Positions 22,201 through 32,993 of a stretch of 64,000 nt of DNA are shown here, one piece after another; position 1 is the first letter of the stretch, and each line of letters opens with the position of its first letter. The translations under genes were made by a program, and so were the position numbers. The stretch spans positions 16,555,518-16,619,517 of the forward strand of contig NC_087377.1 of NCBI RefSeq assembly GCF_963675165.1, read 5' to 3'. This DNA comes from Halichondria panicea (taxonomy: Eukaryota > Porifera > Demospongiae > Suberitida > Halichondriidae). A model generated the notes under the pieces. It did no database searches. It was not told the origin of the DNA and was given only the letters and a program-made list of their open reading frames with translations.

Positions 22201-24463
22201 ATACCTTATAAACAGTACACACTTTCCACTTACAGGTTGTAATGCTCCATTAGCTGATCAATTGGCTTTGCTCGTCCTGGTCTACCTGTCATGTTGACGG
22301 TCCGGTTGTGCGTCGCAATATACGGCTATGTGCTTTGGAAATGATGCTATTAAGTTTGAGATGACATGAACTGCCTCGACGGCATAGTTTGTACACCCCT
22401 CTGCAAGAAAGTGTGGCAACCAGTACTTCCAATGCCTGACAATTTGTTGGCCATTCTCCCATCGAATTGCTTCCCGTAGATCGATGTATAGGAATGCATG
22501 GTGAAGGAATGATCTATGCATTTTGTACACTGGATCAGTAGAGTTGCTTGGCATGAGGGTTTTCGACACTAACGTATCGGCTGTTTCTTGTAGCCATCTC
22601 TCTGTCGCACTATGCTCAATGAGGTCAGCAGGTGATTTCGCCTTGAAGTAAGTCAAAACACCGGAGATGAGATGCCCTTTGAAGGCATGAACTAAAAACT
22701 CGTCACATACGTTGAATACTTTAACATTCTTGTCAACACTTGTTCGTCGTGTCACCTCACGCATGTTGCACAATGTTCCAGAATGAGCGGGACACCCCCA
22801 GAACTTCGTAAAGACCGTACGCAGACATGTCCAGAGGAAGTGGAAGTCTCCTGATAAACATGAAAGGTGACTAAATTAACGTATACAATTAATCAATTCC
22901 CTATTATGTTGTACATATGGTATAAATACACGTACGTACCTGGGGTTTCATTTGCCCATTTCAAAGTATCTATTTCTTTAACTTCAGCCTGTCGCCACAA
23001 CTTGCTTCCCCTTATATTCTTACATGACAGTTGGTCACCAATCACAACCTGTATGAATATTTTTACCAATAATAATTAGAGTACCCACACTATTTTTGAT
23101 GTTCATTAAATAAAATCTGCAGAAACTGACCTGAGGCACAAAATGATCTAACTTGGCATCTTTGGCAATTTGAGACAGAATGTCAATCGTTTCTGCTGTG
23201 TACTTTTCATCCTTGAACAGGACCTTCATTGGTACAACTTGGTCTGGCTCTGTATGCTCACGCGGTGGCTCTTCTGGAACAAACTGTTTAAGGTGGGTGA
23301 GGCTGTTGAACTCATTCACTAGGAATTGCTTCATGTATCTAACTGCTCTTTTCTTCAGCTCATCTCCATCTTGTTCACTTGGCAAGAAATCGACCGTCGT
23401 GAGTGAGTCAAGAGCGCGTTGCGGTGTAATATCACTCCATTCAAATGACCAATCTGGAACACGTTTTATTCGAACAGCTATGCGTGCTGTAATGTTGAGC
23501 ATACTCGAGTGGCAATCTGTTGGAGGTATAATAATTATTATGTTTGGATATTGAGAACTTAAGTACGTTACCTTCACGTTCGTGTCTGACTTTTTGGTGC
23601 ATATTAACGTTGTCAAAAACCCATAGCCAGTGCCCTTCTCGTACTAGCTCAGTGTATCTGGCTTGATCAGTCAGTTGTTTTAGGTACTTCCATGTGGTTA
23701 CATATGACACACATATCCCAGCATGATTCAAGCAATTGAGAGCCTATAATAATTAGAATATTAATTTTACTCTCATTAATTTTGTATAGGTACCTACCTG
23801 ACTGTTTGTTGACCGAGCCACTAGCATGAAGCTGATCAAAAGTTGAAGTCCAAGAACCTTTCTTGTTCGGCTTTTCAGCAGGGCACACATGGCCATCACC
23901 ACCATTGTGTCTGATGTTGGATCCACTTCTTCATCATCTTCATTATCCCGCCTGCCAGTGTTACCGAGAATCCTCAGCAATCGCAATACATCAGGAGATA
24001 GCAGCTCAAATTCTTCAAGGAGTTTAGCCATGGTAAAGTCATTGAAGTGGTCAACAGTATCAGGCCCATGATAAGCAACGTTTTTCGAAGTTGTCAAGGA
24101 ATTTATTTGCCCGACAAGCTGTTCCTCTAGCCCATGAACTCGTTCTTCCAATGCTTTCACCTGTTGTCTTAGCTGACTGTTCTCGTGTTGTAATGGCGAA
24201 GGATTTGGTAGATCTACTGGTTGTTCCCGAGGTTCAATACCAAAAATGTGTGACTTGCGAGATTTTCCAGCTGGTCTTGATATTGAAAGAGGAAAAACAG
24301 ACTTAATAACGTCTGACACCATTTTTGAGTTGAATTTTGTCTTTACAAAAGCTGAAGAGATGTCGTTATACAAATCCTCGAACTTTACACGTTTTGCTTG
24401 AGGTCCTTCGGATGGTGCGTCTGTGTAGCGTTTCCTAAGCCATTCTTCTTTGGATGAATCCAT
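21752..24463 (-). CDS. DUF6589-type protein, candidate transposase, with one frameshift
   Basis: Six exons: 24463-23798, 23743-23572, 23516-23131, 23048-22940, 22850-22234, 22148-21752, about 780 residues. The N-terminus is basic (KRYTDAPSEG, QAKRVKFEDLY), followed by a coiled coil (ENSQLRQQVKALEERVHGLE). The core has the look of DUF6589 proteins: WVFDNVNMHQKVR, VVIGDQLSCKNIRG, GDFHFLWTCLRTVF, AEGCTNYAVEAVH, VNMTGRPGRAKPID. Asp in FDN, Asp in GDQ and Glu in NYAVE are candidate D/D/E metal ligands of an RNase H-like fold; this is inference. The exon sum is one base over a multiple of three: the frame reaching PKHIAVY must shift near 22310-22325 to enter THNRTVNMTGRPG. So this copy is damaged or misassembled. 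Stop codons of this gene and the helicase are about 140 bases apart. Confidence 0.72.
22165..22197. repeat. (GT)n microsatellite
   Basis: Uninterrupted GT run in the last intron of the DUF6589 gene, just outside its acceptor. Confidence 0.9.
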
Positions 24464-24866
24464 TTCATTGATTGTGTAATAAAATAGTTCATGTGTATCT
24501 CTATCCCTTTTTGTACTAACTATTTTTGGGTATAATTATTGACATCATCATTACACAATGTTCATGTATTATTATTAGTAACACAATTTTGCTTATTATA
24601 ATGATGACTGACAACACATCTAGCTAGCTAGAGGTAGTATATTATGGAATAAAAAAATTGAGCTATCTAGATAAAACTGTTAGGGTAGCAGCACAGTTAA
24701 CTGCTGCATTGTCTTTGTCCAAGTCCATATTGATATTGTCCAGCATGTAACCTGCAAAGTACATGCATAGAGTTAGATACGTGGGCAGTCCAACATCTCT
24801 AGCTCTACATGCCCACGCTCATTTTCACCCTTCTACCACCCTTCTACCCTCACGTGACTTCCCGAT

Positions 24867-25006
24867 ACAGGCTCTCCTTTTTCCTAACTTTACGTCCATT
24901 TCTTTCTTTATTCCTCCAATTAATACCGTATTTTATCTCATTAAACGATTATACAGTATTTTAACTTATTGAACGAATGTGACAAAAAAGAAAAAGGAGA
25001 GCCTGT
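24867..25006. repeat. Miniature inverted-repeat element (ACAGGCTCTCCTTTTTC ends)
   Basis: A 17-base arm at 24867-24883 is repeated exactly in reverse complement at 24990-25006. The element is 140 bases, AT-rich inside, with no coding capacity. It lies between the DUF6589 gene and the right inverted repeat. Confidence 0.8.
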
Positions 25007-25039
25007 GTAGAGGCTAGCAAGATGTCACTTCGTGGGTTG

Positions 25040-25460
25040 TATACTGGGTCACGTGAACGTTTCCAATCCCTGTCTCTATTATCTATGATTCCATGCAGGT
25101 CACCAGTACGGTCCGTACATGTTACTACGCATGGATGGTCTGTGTGTACCTGTGCTCAACACTGCATGTATTAGGAACATCAATTCATCACAAATCATCA
25201 TGATTATAATTATGGCCGCACAAAATGGATGTATAATAAATATATATAGGAATTGGTCATCACCCCACCACCAGTAAAAATTGCGTGGTATTATTATATT
25301 ATTATATTAGCCAGGAAAAAATGGAAAACTACAAGTACATGTGATTGACGTTGTAACGGATTGGAGTTATGCTCTCGTCTGATTTCTTGTTTCCACACTT
25401 TTTTGTGGTTCCTCTGGCCAATCCTAGCAATTTTTCACATTGCAAATGTTTTTCTAGTCG
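25040..25460 (-). repeat. Right inverted repeat of the candidate transposon
   Basis: Mirror of 17526-17800. The outer block 25346-25460 differs at only a few bases. About 250 bases (25095-25345), including an AT-rich stretch, separate it from the inner block, compared with about 65 on the left, so one arm has gained or lost sequence. Confidence 0.75.
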
Positions 25461-25723
25461 GTCTATATATAGTTCTATGACATAAACATAGAGCGAAATT
25501 ATTATATCCCCAAGTTCAGGTTTTGTAGCATGCATGCAGATTTTCAAGGTATAATTGTACGGGTATATATAATTATGTTGTTTTGTGCTATAGAGCGTTA
25601 ACTTGAAATAAATTATCTGTACTTTGCAAGTAACATAATAAACAACATCATATATATAATATAGGTGACTGCATGTATATACAATGCTGAAAACACACAC
25701 ACACACACGTGCATGCAGTTAGC

Positions 25724-26344
25724 TTATTTCGATTCAGAATCAGTTTGTTTATTTGGTGGTCTATAAGCCTCCATACTGGTGGTCATGAATGCATTGTAGT
25801 GTTGCTTCAGTTCAGGAGGGTCCAGAACAGGTTGGTGGGCAGGAAAGGCTCCTAGTTCCTTATCTGCATGTATAGGAGAGAGACGTTTATTGAATGCACA
25901 AGACACGTGTACATACAGTTGCAGCTATAGTTGTAATTATAATGCCAATCCTACGTAAAACCTACTACTTTTACATGTATGACCTTTGCAGAATGTATAC
26001 AATACTACAATACAGCTTCCGTGTAGTACAGTACTATAACTACCTTGCCTGTACTTGAGCACTTCAGGGACCTTGGGTGGGGACTTGTCGTACGTCTTCT
26101 TATAAGTAGTCTCAAAACAATAGCTGTACTGCGATAATGGCCGAGTAGATTGAGACAACTTGGACACATCGAACCACTCTTCATTCCAATTTCCAACGAG
26201 TGTGTCAGTCGAATATGCAGTCTCTGTCTTCCATCCAAACTTACTGGCTTTCTTCTTGTCTGTGTCGTCCCACGATTGAGCTTGACCTGATGCCTTCAGG
26301 AATCCTCTAAACGTTAGATTGTCTTGTGGGTCTTTAGTAGCCAT
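25724..26344 (-). CDS. CFAP68: CFAP68 (C11orf1) homologue, ciliary microtubule inner protein
   Basis: Two exons (26344-26044 and 25863-25724) encode 146 residues, close to the length of the human protein. Shared landmarks with CFAP68 are a Trp- and Gly-rich stretch (SKFGWKTETAYST, then LVGNWNEEWFD), SQYSYCFETTY with a following KTYDKSPP, and the C-terminal FPAHQPVLDPPELKQHY. The GNWN, FETTY and FP.HQP.LDPP motifs are diagnostic to me. CFAP68 is one of the small proteins inside doublet microtubules of motile cilia. The join is phase 1 and GT-AG. It sits beside IFT46 and a dynein heavy chain gene, consistent with a ciliary role. Its 5' flank has a weak X-box-like sequence (about 26446-26459) that I do not count as a site. 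Confidence 0.88.
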
Positions 26345-26656
26345 ATATCAATATGCAATGGTGTACGTGTGAGAACAGTCGTTGAAACCGTGTACAAAGC
26401 TAGATCGAGGTTGTAAACTTCTCAGTGCCAGTTAATTGATTGTTTGTAACTATGGAAATGAGGTAAAGTGTGCGTGACTTTATTCATTTTGTGGTAGTGC
26501 GTTATCGATCCGTGCCATAAAATTAGTTATTTGTGTGTTTATTAATTAATGATCTTTACCACATTCGCCAATTAACCGAATAGCCGCGGTTATGATTTCA
26601 TACGTAGTACCGCCCACCGCGGAACCAAAATCTAATTAATTTTAAATTGCTTTCAT
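26345..26656. other. CFAP68 5' flank; no other gene seen
   Basis: AT-rich flank with a short GC-rich patch (ACCGCCCACCGCGG near 26609-26622). Presumed promoter of CFAP68. Confidence 0.4.
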
Positions 26657-27560
26657 TGTCAGCTCCTAGCAAAGAAAGATGTGTAGCTAAGAAGCAGTAG
26701 CAGTTTCCTGCAGGCAACTTTGTTGCAAACTAGTCTAGAATAGCTACTCTGCCAGGATCTCTAAGTTTCGAACGGAGGAGTATACCAGCCAAGGCCCCAG
26801 CAAAGGATCATTTCACAAGTAAGCTCTGTATGTGTATAGCGATCAGCATTTTCCTAGTTCAGCCTTTATAAGCCTTTTGAGCTGATTTAATATGCTTGTC
26901 CACCTACCTAGATAGCCTCTGAGTGTGTGAAATATACTGGAAGAGTAGCTTCGTGAGTTTAGAGCCTGTTTTTAGAGTGTAGTCTACAAGGTTTGATATT
27001 CAAATTTTCTCTTTTTCAGCATTCGCCTCTAGCAAAGAAAGATGCAAAGAAAGATGCATAACTTGGAAACAGTGACAGTTTTCTTTATTCAACTTCTTAG
27101 CAAAGTAGTCTACAGTAGTTACTGTGTCAGGATCTCCTGGTTTCCAACGAAACAGTCAACCGCAGGGCCAGAGCAAGGGATCACTTCAGAGGTAAGCTTT
27201 GTGTACGTATATAGCAAGCATTATGTAGCTAGTATAAGCCTTCATAAGCCTCTGAGCTGCTTTAATATGCTTATGCACTTGCCTAGATAGCTTATGAGTG
27301 TGTAAAGTATACTTGTGTAGAAGCTGAGTTAGTTTAGAGCCTGTTTTTAGAGTGTAGTGTACAGTGTTTGATATTCAATTTATTTGTTTCAGTGTGGCAA
27401 AGAAAGATGCACCCCTTAGTAACAGTAACAGTTCTCTTCAAGCTACGTACCTTGTAGTTCTATCTGAACAGTCGAACAGTCAACCAGCCAAGGACAGAGC
27501 GAGAGATTACTTTAGAGGTAAGCTTTGTGTGCGTATTATTACCTAGCTGATAATGCTATA
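26657..27560 (+). repeat. Tandem repeat of an exon-like unit, about 360-370 bases, three copies
   Basis: Units begin near 26657, 27020 and 27395 (the last partial). Each has an exon-like part starting after a CAG acceptor with GCAAAGAAAGATG and ending before a donor-like GTAAGCT, then an intron-like part with TTTAGAGCCTGTTTTTAGAGTGTAGT. Only the third unit stays open through its exon-like part (VAKKDAPLSNSNSSLQ, then AKDRARDYFRG), and it could splice in phase to 27702-27797 (AVKNTGHRKVWANRLVEMVG). The first two have stops. This may be a lineage-specific gene, a non-coding transcript or a simple tandem duplication. I recognise no family. Confidence 0.45.
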
Positions 27561-27799
27561 CGCTTACCTACGTAGTGTGTTGAAGCCCGAGTTTAAAATA
27601 CAGAAGCCTATATGTACGCTCAGCAGTGTTGCAATGTAAAGGGGTTATCATTGATTTGCTTAGCTATCTGTTGGTCTCATCCACAATGTATTCTGTTATT
27701 AGCTGTGAAGAATACTGGACACCGGAAAGTTTGGGCCAACAGATTGGTTGAGATGGTGGGAGTCCATAGGCAGGCCAGGAGTGGAACTGCTTACAGTAA

Positions 27800-28014
27800 G
27801 TGGTGTTTGTGTGTGTGTATCTTTATGTGCGCGTGCGTGTGTGTGTGTCTGTATATGTGTGCCCGCGCGAGTGTATGTGTGCCCGCGCGGGTGTACGTGT
27901 GTGTGTGGCTGCCTGCGCGCGTGTGTGTGTGTGTATCTGTGCACACATGCGCGCTTGTGTGTATCTGTGTGTATTAGTGTGCACATGCACATGTGTGTAT
28001 TCACTATTGGTGCC

Positions 28015-28085
<71 letters not shown>

Positions 28086-28086
28086 C
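27800..28086. repeat. GT-rich tract with a pure (GT)n core
   Basis: Irregular GT/GC-rich sequence (GTGTGTGCCCGCGCG type) leads into a pure (GT)n run at about 28019-28084. Long open frames on both strands across it are repeat artefacts. Confidence 0.9.
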
Positions 28087-28436
28087 TTGTGTGCCTGTGG
28101 CATGATACTTTATACTGTGCTAACAATTTACATTATCAGTGCTGCCAAAAGTTAATTGGCTTGTGTGAAGTTCCTGCTTGCTTCCAAGGTTACAATTCAA
28201 TTAGGCTCACTACTCAATTAGGCTCACTACTCATTAGGCTCACTGTGTACAGGTTGATTGCATAATAATGTTCTGACCTTTTCAGGGGAAAGAAAAGGCT
28301 TGTTGGGCTTATGAGTGTACTGTTTACCAGTGTAAGGACATTTTCTTCCCAACATAATAGGCTTGTTGGTTGTGTTATGCTCCCTAGCTAGGATTAGGTC
28401 ATAATTAATTTTGTGATTAGTTGGCTTGTGTGATTA

Positions 28437-28735
28437 CAGTAGAACCTCCATTATCCGGCCCTCCATTATCCGGAACCTCGATTATCCGGCTTGGCAGTTT
28501 TCTTATTATCAGATCAGAAAATGGGCGTGTCCCTCAAACGCGCATGCGCGTTGCAGCTGTTACCATGGATACATGCCTGCTTATCTTCTGCGCATGCGCA
28601 GACAACCATGTGGCACTGCTGTTTTACAATAAAGTGGGTGGATCAAGGCGTGGTTTATCTATTTGATTATCCGGCATATTCACTTATCCGGCCTGCTTCT
28701 GGAACCAAGGTGTCCGGATAATCGAGGTTCTACTG
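28437..28735. mobile_element. Pogo/Tigger-like MITE
   Basis: A 299-base element with inverted ends starting CAGTAGAACCTC and containing ATTATCCGG on each side, flanked by TA on both sides. Repeated ATTATCCGG words sit just inside the left end. TA target sites and CAGTAGAACCTCGATTATCC-type ends are usual for pogo/Tigger members of the Tc1/mariner superfamily. No transposase is encoded, so it is non-autonomous. Confidence 0.85.
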
Positions 28736-29741
28736 TAGTTGGCTTGTGTGTTTGCCTGTGATATGCATTGTAATTCTGTGCCCAAAGTTGAATCTTTTTA
28801 TGAACTCCCAGTTTGTTGTAGGATCACAATTGCTTTATATGTGCCTATGAGTGCCATTGCATGTAAGTTTGCTTGTGGGAGCCTATAGATAATTATGTCT
28901 AAGGTTGCATGATACATAATTTTTTGTCACCCTTGTATGAGATGTACTGTACTTTGTGTATGGCTGTTCTCAGTATACTTCTTTAGGTTTGTTGGCTTGT
29001 GAGTTAGTGCTGTGTACTAAGTTTTAGCGTGCTGTCTGTTATAGCAATTCAATTATAATTATGTGGCTGAATGTTATTATTCAGTGTGTATTGATTGCAT
29101 GATAATCTTTTGATCTTTTAGGCACCACCCCAAACAAAGGTACATTTAAAATTCAATTCTTTATGGCTGGCTTGTTGGCTGGTGTTTTGTCAGGTTCTGT
29201 GCTACTTGTGTGTAAGAACCATTGATTCTAGAGGTTATCTACTTGGTTGGTAATACTCTTTCTTGCTCATGCAGGTCTGTGAAACAATCGTCACTGCTAT
29301 CTGCCATGGTACCACCACCATCTTATGGGTCTGAGAAGTCCTACTCACTGTCACTACTATCCAAGATACCCAGGATACCTCATCCCTTGTGTACAGAGGC
29401 CTCTTTGTTATTGTTGTACCATAGAATTAATTGTAATTGTATTTATTATAATGTATGTTCACTTTTGAGATTGATATTGAAATACAAATTTCACACGAAA
29501 TTTTAAGCAAATTTTTGATTGGTAACCTATGGTGATCGGACTAGGTATGACTTCTGTTGACCTTCGAGAGAAGCCTTGCAAAGATGTGGAGCTCAGGAAG
29601 GTTGTAGCTTACCACAAATTAAATAAGAGTAGAGTAATGTGCGGTTGACACAAATATGCGTGGGAATCGGTTAAGGCATAGCATAATGTACATAATTATT
29701 ATTATAATTATAAATGCTTTGACAAAATTTCTGCGATGTGT
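28736..29741. other. No gene recognised
   Basis: Repeated words such as GTTGGCTTGTGTG suggest old local duplication. An exon-like stretch after an AG at about 29275 stays open on the plus strand (SVKQSSLLSAMVPPPSYG), but I recognise nothing in it and no partner exons are certain. Confidence 0.4.
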
Positions 29742-32700
29742 TCATGTTTCAGCAGTCATAATGTCACTCTCCAAATCCTCTCCAGTCATAGTATTGAAAT
29801 GCTGCATGGTAAAAAAATACAAACTCACAGAGATAATATCTAAGGCCACTCCAAGTGATACTCTGGTTTCTGGTCCACCGCCCGCATCAGATTTTATTCT
29901 TGGATTTCTATCTCATTATTTCTACTACGCATGCGCAGAATGGTCCATGTGGTACAAAATAGTGTGATAATGATATTCATTTGCAAAATAATGAGATTCA
30001 TAAGGTGAAATTGATAATGACATAATGAGAAAAGCCGCCCGCCCGCATGCAATTAGAAAAACTTCAGGACCAGAAACCAGAGTGTCACTTGGAGTGGCCT
30101 AAAAATGTGTAAAAATTACCTGTGAGTTCTTAAATTCCATATAAAGTGAGAAGAGAACATGAAGAGAATGTATTCGATTGTTGTACACTGGAATATCCAG
30201 TAGAGCTGAAAACAAATTGAAAAACTATTTAGCTCAGTAGGTTGTAAAAATTAATTATTGTTTCAGTAAACGTACCACATAAGATATCAGTGTATTGTGC
30301 CAGGTCACAGTCCAGGTCAGCGCTGGGTACTCCAGTCTGCAGGCATGTACATTAAAATACATTTAGGAGAGACACACACACTAGTACCTCAGTGAGAGCT
30401 TCTTCAAACTCTGGTGGCCACTCTTGCATGAGGGACTCAATGTCTGGCATGTTCCTGCACAAGGAGGTGTATAAATCATTCAGCAGTAACAGTATAAGAG
30501 GTCCCTAAGAGGGATGAGTGTTAGACTCACTTTGTGTAGTGGACATTAGTGGCTGGTTTCTGTCTGTGTAGTTCACTATGCAAGAGGGAAAGATATAAAC
30601 TTTTCGGCAGTAACAGTATAAGCTGTACATGTAAGTATTATTTTTACCTGACACTCTCTATCCAATTGTCGAGAGCTTTCGGCTGTTTTTTAGGATCTTG
30701 TATACTGTGAACATTCTGTAAAGACGAATATAATTATGGTCATATAAATTATGAGCACTGATGTCGGCATGTACTGTAATATACAGCTAGCTTATACGTA
30801 CTAGTATAGCTCTATACAGTAAAGCCTATACATAGGGTGCAGGATAAACACAAGGCCTTTGGTTAGTGTGGTAATTTGAAGCTGTCAAAAGTTTAATAAA
30901 CAACAGGACATAATTCACTCACAACTGGCTTGACAGTGGTCTGTTTTGTGAGTGTCCGTAGTTGGAGGTCCAGTACAGTAGGGTCAGACTGTTTAGCCGT
31001 GGGCTCATCAATCACTGACAGGCCCAGGGTATCCGCCTCACCATCAGGGCGTGTCACCTACAATAGATACATGTACGTAGTATAGTTAGGTAATGACAAA
31101 TGCAATTTTGAAAACAAAATAAACTACAAACGTAAGGAAATTGGTGTGAAAATCTACAGTGGATATAGTTCGAGCTACAACGAACTCAGTCCAATTATTT
31201 ACTAGAGAGTGAGAAACTTTGCGAATAAGCCAAATCAGCAGAAGTTTGGACACTATATATGCTTACTCTTGCCATCAGGTATGGATTCAAATGTTGTATG
31301 CATAGTACTACAATAGGTCTCTTGTAAAGTTATTTTTGCAATGCCATAGCACTCACAATATTTGCAAATGTTTGCTACTCGCAAAAGCTTATTATAATGA
31401 TACGGTATTTCAGCCACCTTGAGGAAAGCATCGATGTCTCCTATAGCTGGCATGAAATCTGGAATGAACGGCTTGAGCTTTGTGTCCAGTTCCACAGTCT
31501 GGGGAGTGTAGCGACTGATGTGCTTGAAAAGGTCCTTCATCTCAGCACTCACTTGGAGGTGCTCAAACTCAGCAGGGTCGTAGGCCCTGTACATGTTGGG
31601 GGAGGGGGGGAGATTGTTCATGGGATATAGTGGGTGGGGTCAATATTCAGTGACTTCAAATACAGGTTCCTGATCCATAAACACTCGACTGACCCATATC
31701 CCTAATTAGCCGAACATTGCTGCAATGATAACTTTATTACCTGCGAGCGCTTTTAACAAAAAAATGTGTATGAAGTAACAAAGAGGTTGATGTTGAACTT
31801 CAGCATGACTTAATTCCCATTTTCGGCGAATTAATATACCGTATAACATTACTATGCCTCAAGCCACTTACCCTGGTAATGTGGCATGGGGTGGCTCCTC
31901 TGGTTCTTCACTCTCTTCAGACTCTGATGCATAGTCATCCGGACTGTCCACCTCTTCCTCTACGTACCCACTGTGCCTCTGTGTCACACCCTCCTCTGAG
32001 TAACCTCGTCCCTGGACCTCTGTATCACGTTGCTCATAGCCCCCTGCATCTGTGTGCCAACACAACTCTGTTTAGTACCACAGCATGTATTCAGGCTATC
32101 ATGTAATGTAGCTAAAGTAAAATTATTAGATGCATGAGTTGTGCATATACGGTATAGCTAACTTTTTGCAAATCTTATACCATTCATAATTTAGCCTATA
32201 CTCTTATCCTTCTCGTATGGATCTCAGCTAAATATCTGCTAGCTTGAATATGGTACCTCTAATACTGTATACACAACTGTAGAGATCTGTGAGATTGTAG
32301 CTATGTAATATGCGCTATAATTATACTAGTGGTGGTTATTTTCACTCAATTCAACATACGGATTTGCTTCATTTGTGCAGTAAACTAGGCGGTTATATAG
32401 TTATTGTCTAAGATGGTTAGTACCAACCACCACCATCACACCGACACCAGTGTGCGATTATCCCCGAGTCGAATATAGGTACAGGTAATTCCGGACGTAC
32501 CAGTTTGGTCGAGTCCTCTTGGGGTGGCGTTGGTGGAGGCTATCTCTTCACCATCACTCACTTCCAGGCTCTCATCGTATGGCTGATTTTGGACCACACT
32601 GGCCTGCTAAAAAATTAAACAACGGCATGCAAACGCTGTGAGTTAATAAATATTGAATTAGATACTGAAGTACGTATAGATAGCTCAGCTAGAAGCTATA

Positions 32701-32783
32701 CCTAGACACATCTAACTAGCCAAATTCTCTTGTTAGATCCTTACTCTGTTGATCTCTATTTCATCATTTGTAAAGCTTGCCAT
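29742..32783 (-). CDS. IFT46: IFT46, intraflagellar transport complex B subunit
   Basis: Eleven exons: 32783-32745, 32606-32501, 32049-31872, 31586-31418, 31057-30923, 30715-30648, 30575-30531, 30454-30388, 30336-30276, 30205-30120, 29801-29742. They sum to exactly 338 codons. An acidic, disordered N-terminus (EEEVDSPDDYASESEESEEP) leads to the conserved core: GAYDPAEFEHLQVSAEMKDL, ISRYTPQTVELDTKLKPFIP, DFMPAIGDIDAFLKVTRPDG, NMPDIESLMQEWPPEFEE, LDIPVYNNRIHSLHVLFSLY, MEFKNSQHF. This matches IFT46 end to end. IFT46 is a core IFT-B protein that helps carry outer dynein arms into cilia. The start codon lies 210 bases from the divergent dynein heavy chain start. A MITE fills most of the last intron; reading through the 30120 donor would give a short alternative end. 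No defects seen. Confidence 0.95.
29844..30099. mobile_element. Tourist/Harbinger-like MITE in last IFT46 intron
   Basis: Near-perfect inverted ends of about 33 bases (starting GGCCACTCCAAGTGA) at the left and right, one mismatch. The trinucleotide TAA flanks both sides (29841-29843 and 30100-30102), fitting the TWA target sites of PIF/Harbinger elements. No coding capacity. Confidence 0.75.
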
Positions 32784-32993
32784 GTCTTTACACAGTATAG
32801 TACAGTACAGAATACAGAAAGGGGAGGTTTCTCTTTGTAAAGCACCCCACAAGGTACAACGTAACCATAGCAACCTCCACTTCAAAGGATCACAGGGTTC
32901 ACGATATTTACAAGATAGCTTGTAAATAGCTTGTAGCTGTACAAGTACCTCGAGAAGCTGCTTTAGAAGGATCGCAGCTAGATCTAGTTAGTA
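32784..32993. promoter_or_regulatory. Bidirectional promoter between IFT46 and the dynein heavy chain, with RFX X-box
   Basis: Only 210 bases separate the two start codons. At 32861-32874 is GTAACCATAGCAAC, which fits the RFX consensus GTNRCC, two-base spacer, RGYAAC at every position. RFX factors drive ciliary genes across animals through this site. One site can serve both genes. No TATA box is evident. Confidence 0.8.

Larger units (their letters stand above)
17526..25460. mobile_element. Candidate large DNA transposon with helicase and DUF6589 genes
   Basis: The sequence 17526-17640 is found almost unchanged in reverse complement at 25346-25460; shared pieces include CGACTAGAAAAACATTTGCA and TTACAACGTCA. 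Further in, 17715-17752 (GATAATAGAG, GGGATTGGAAACG) matches 25059-25090 inverted, with different spacing. The similarity stops at the same point on both sides, which is how terminal inverted repeats behave. Inside are two convergent genes, a RecQ-type helicase and a DUF6589 protein, with little else. I could not find a target-site duplication, and the right arm has about 190 extra bases between blocks. Alternatives are two inverted copies of an unrelated repeat around a pair of single-copy genes. Confidence 0.55.

Noticed and set aside
23180..23554. Plus-strand frame inside the DUF6589 gene
   Set aside because: Antisense shadow of a coding exon; no independent signal.
26446..26459. X-box-like sequence upstream of CFAP68
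   Set aside because: Several mismatches to the RFX consensus; not convincing without comparison.
27748..28155. Long open frames rich in Cys/Val or His/Thr
   Set aside because: They are read-through of a GT/CA repeat on both strands; no codon structure beyond the repeat.
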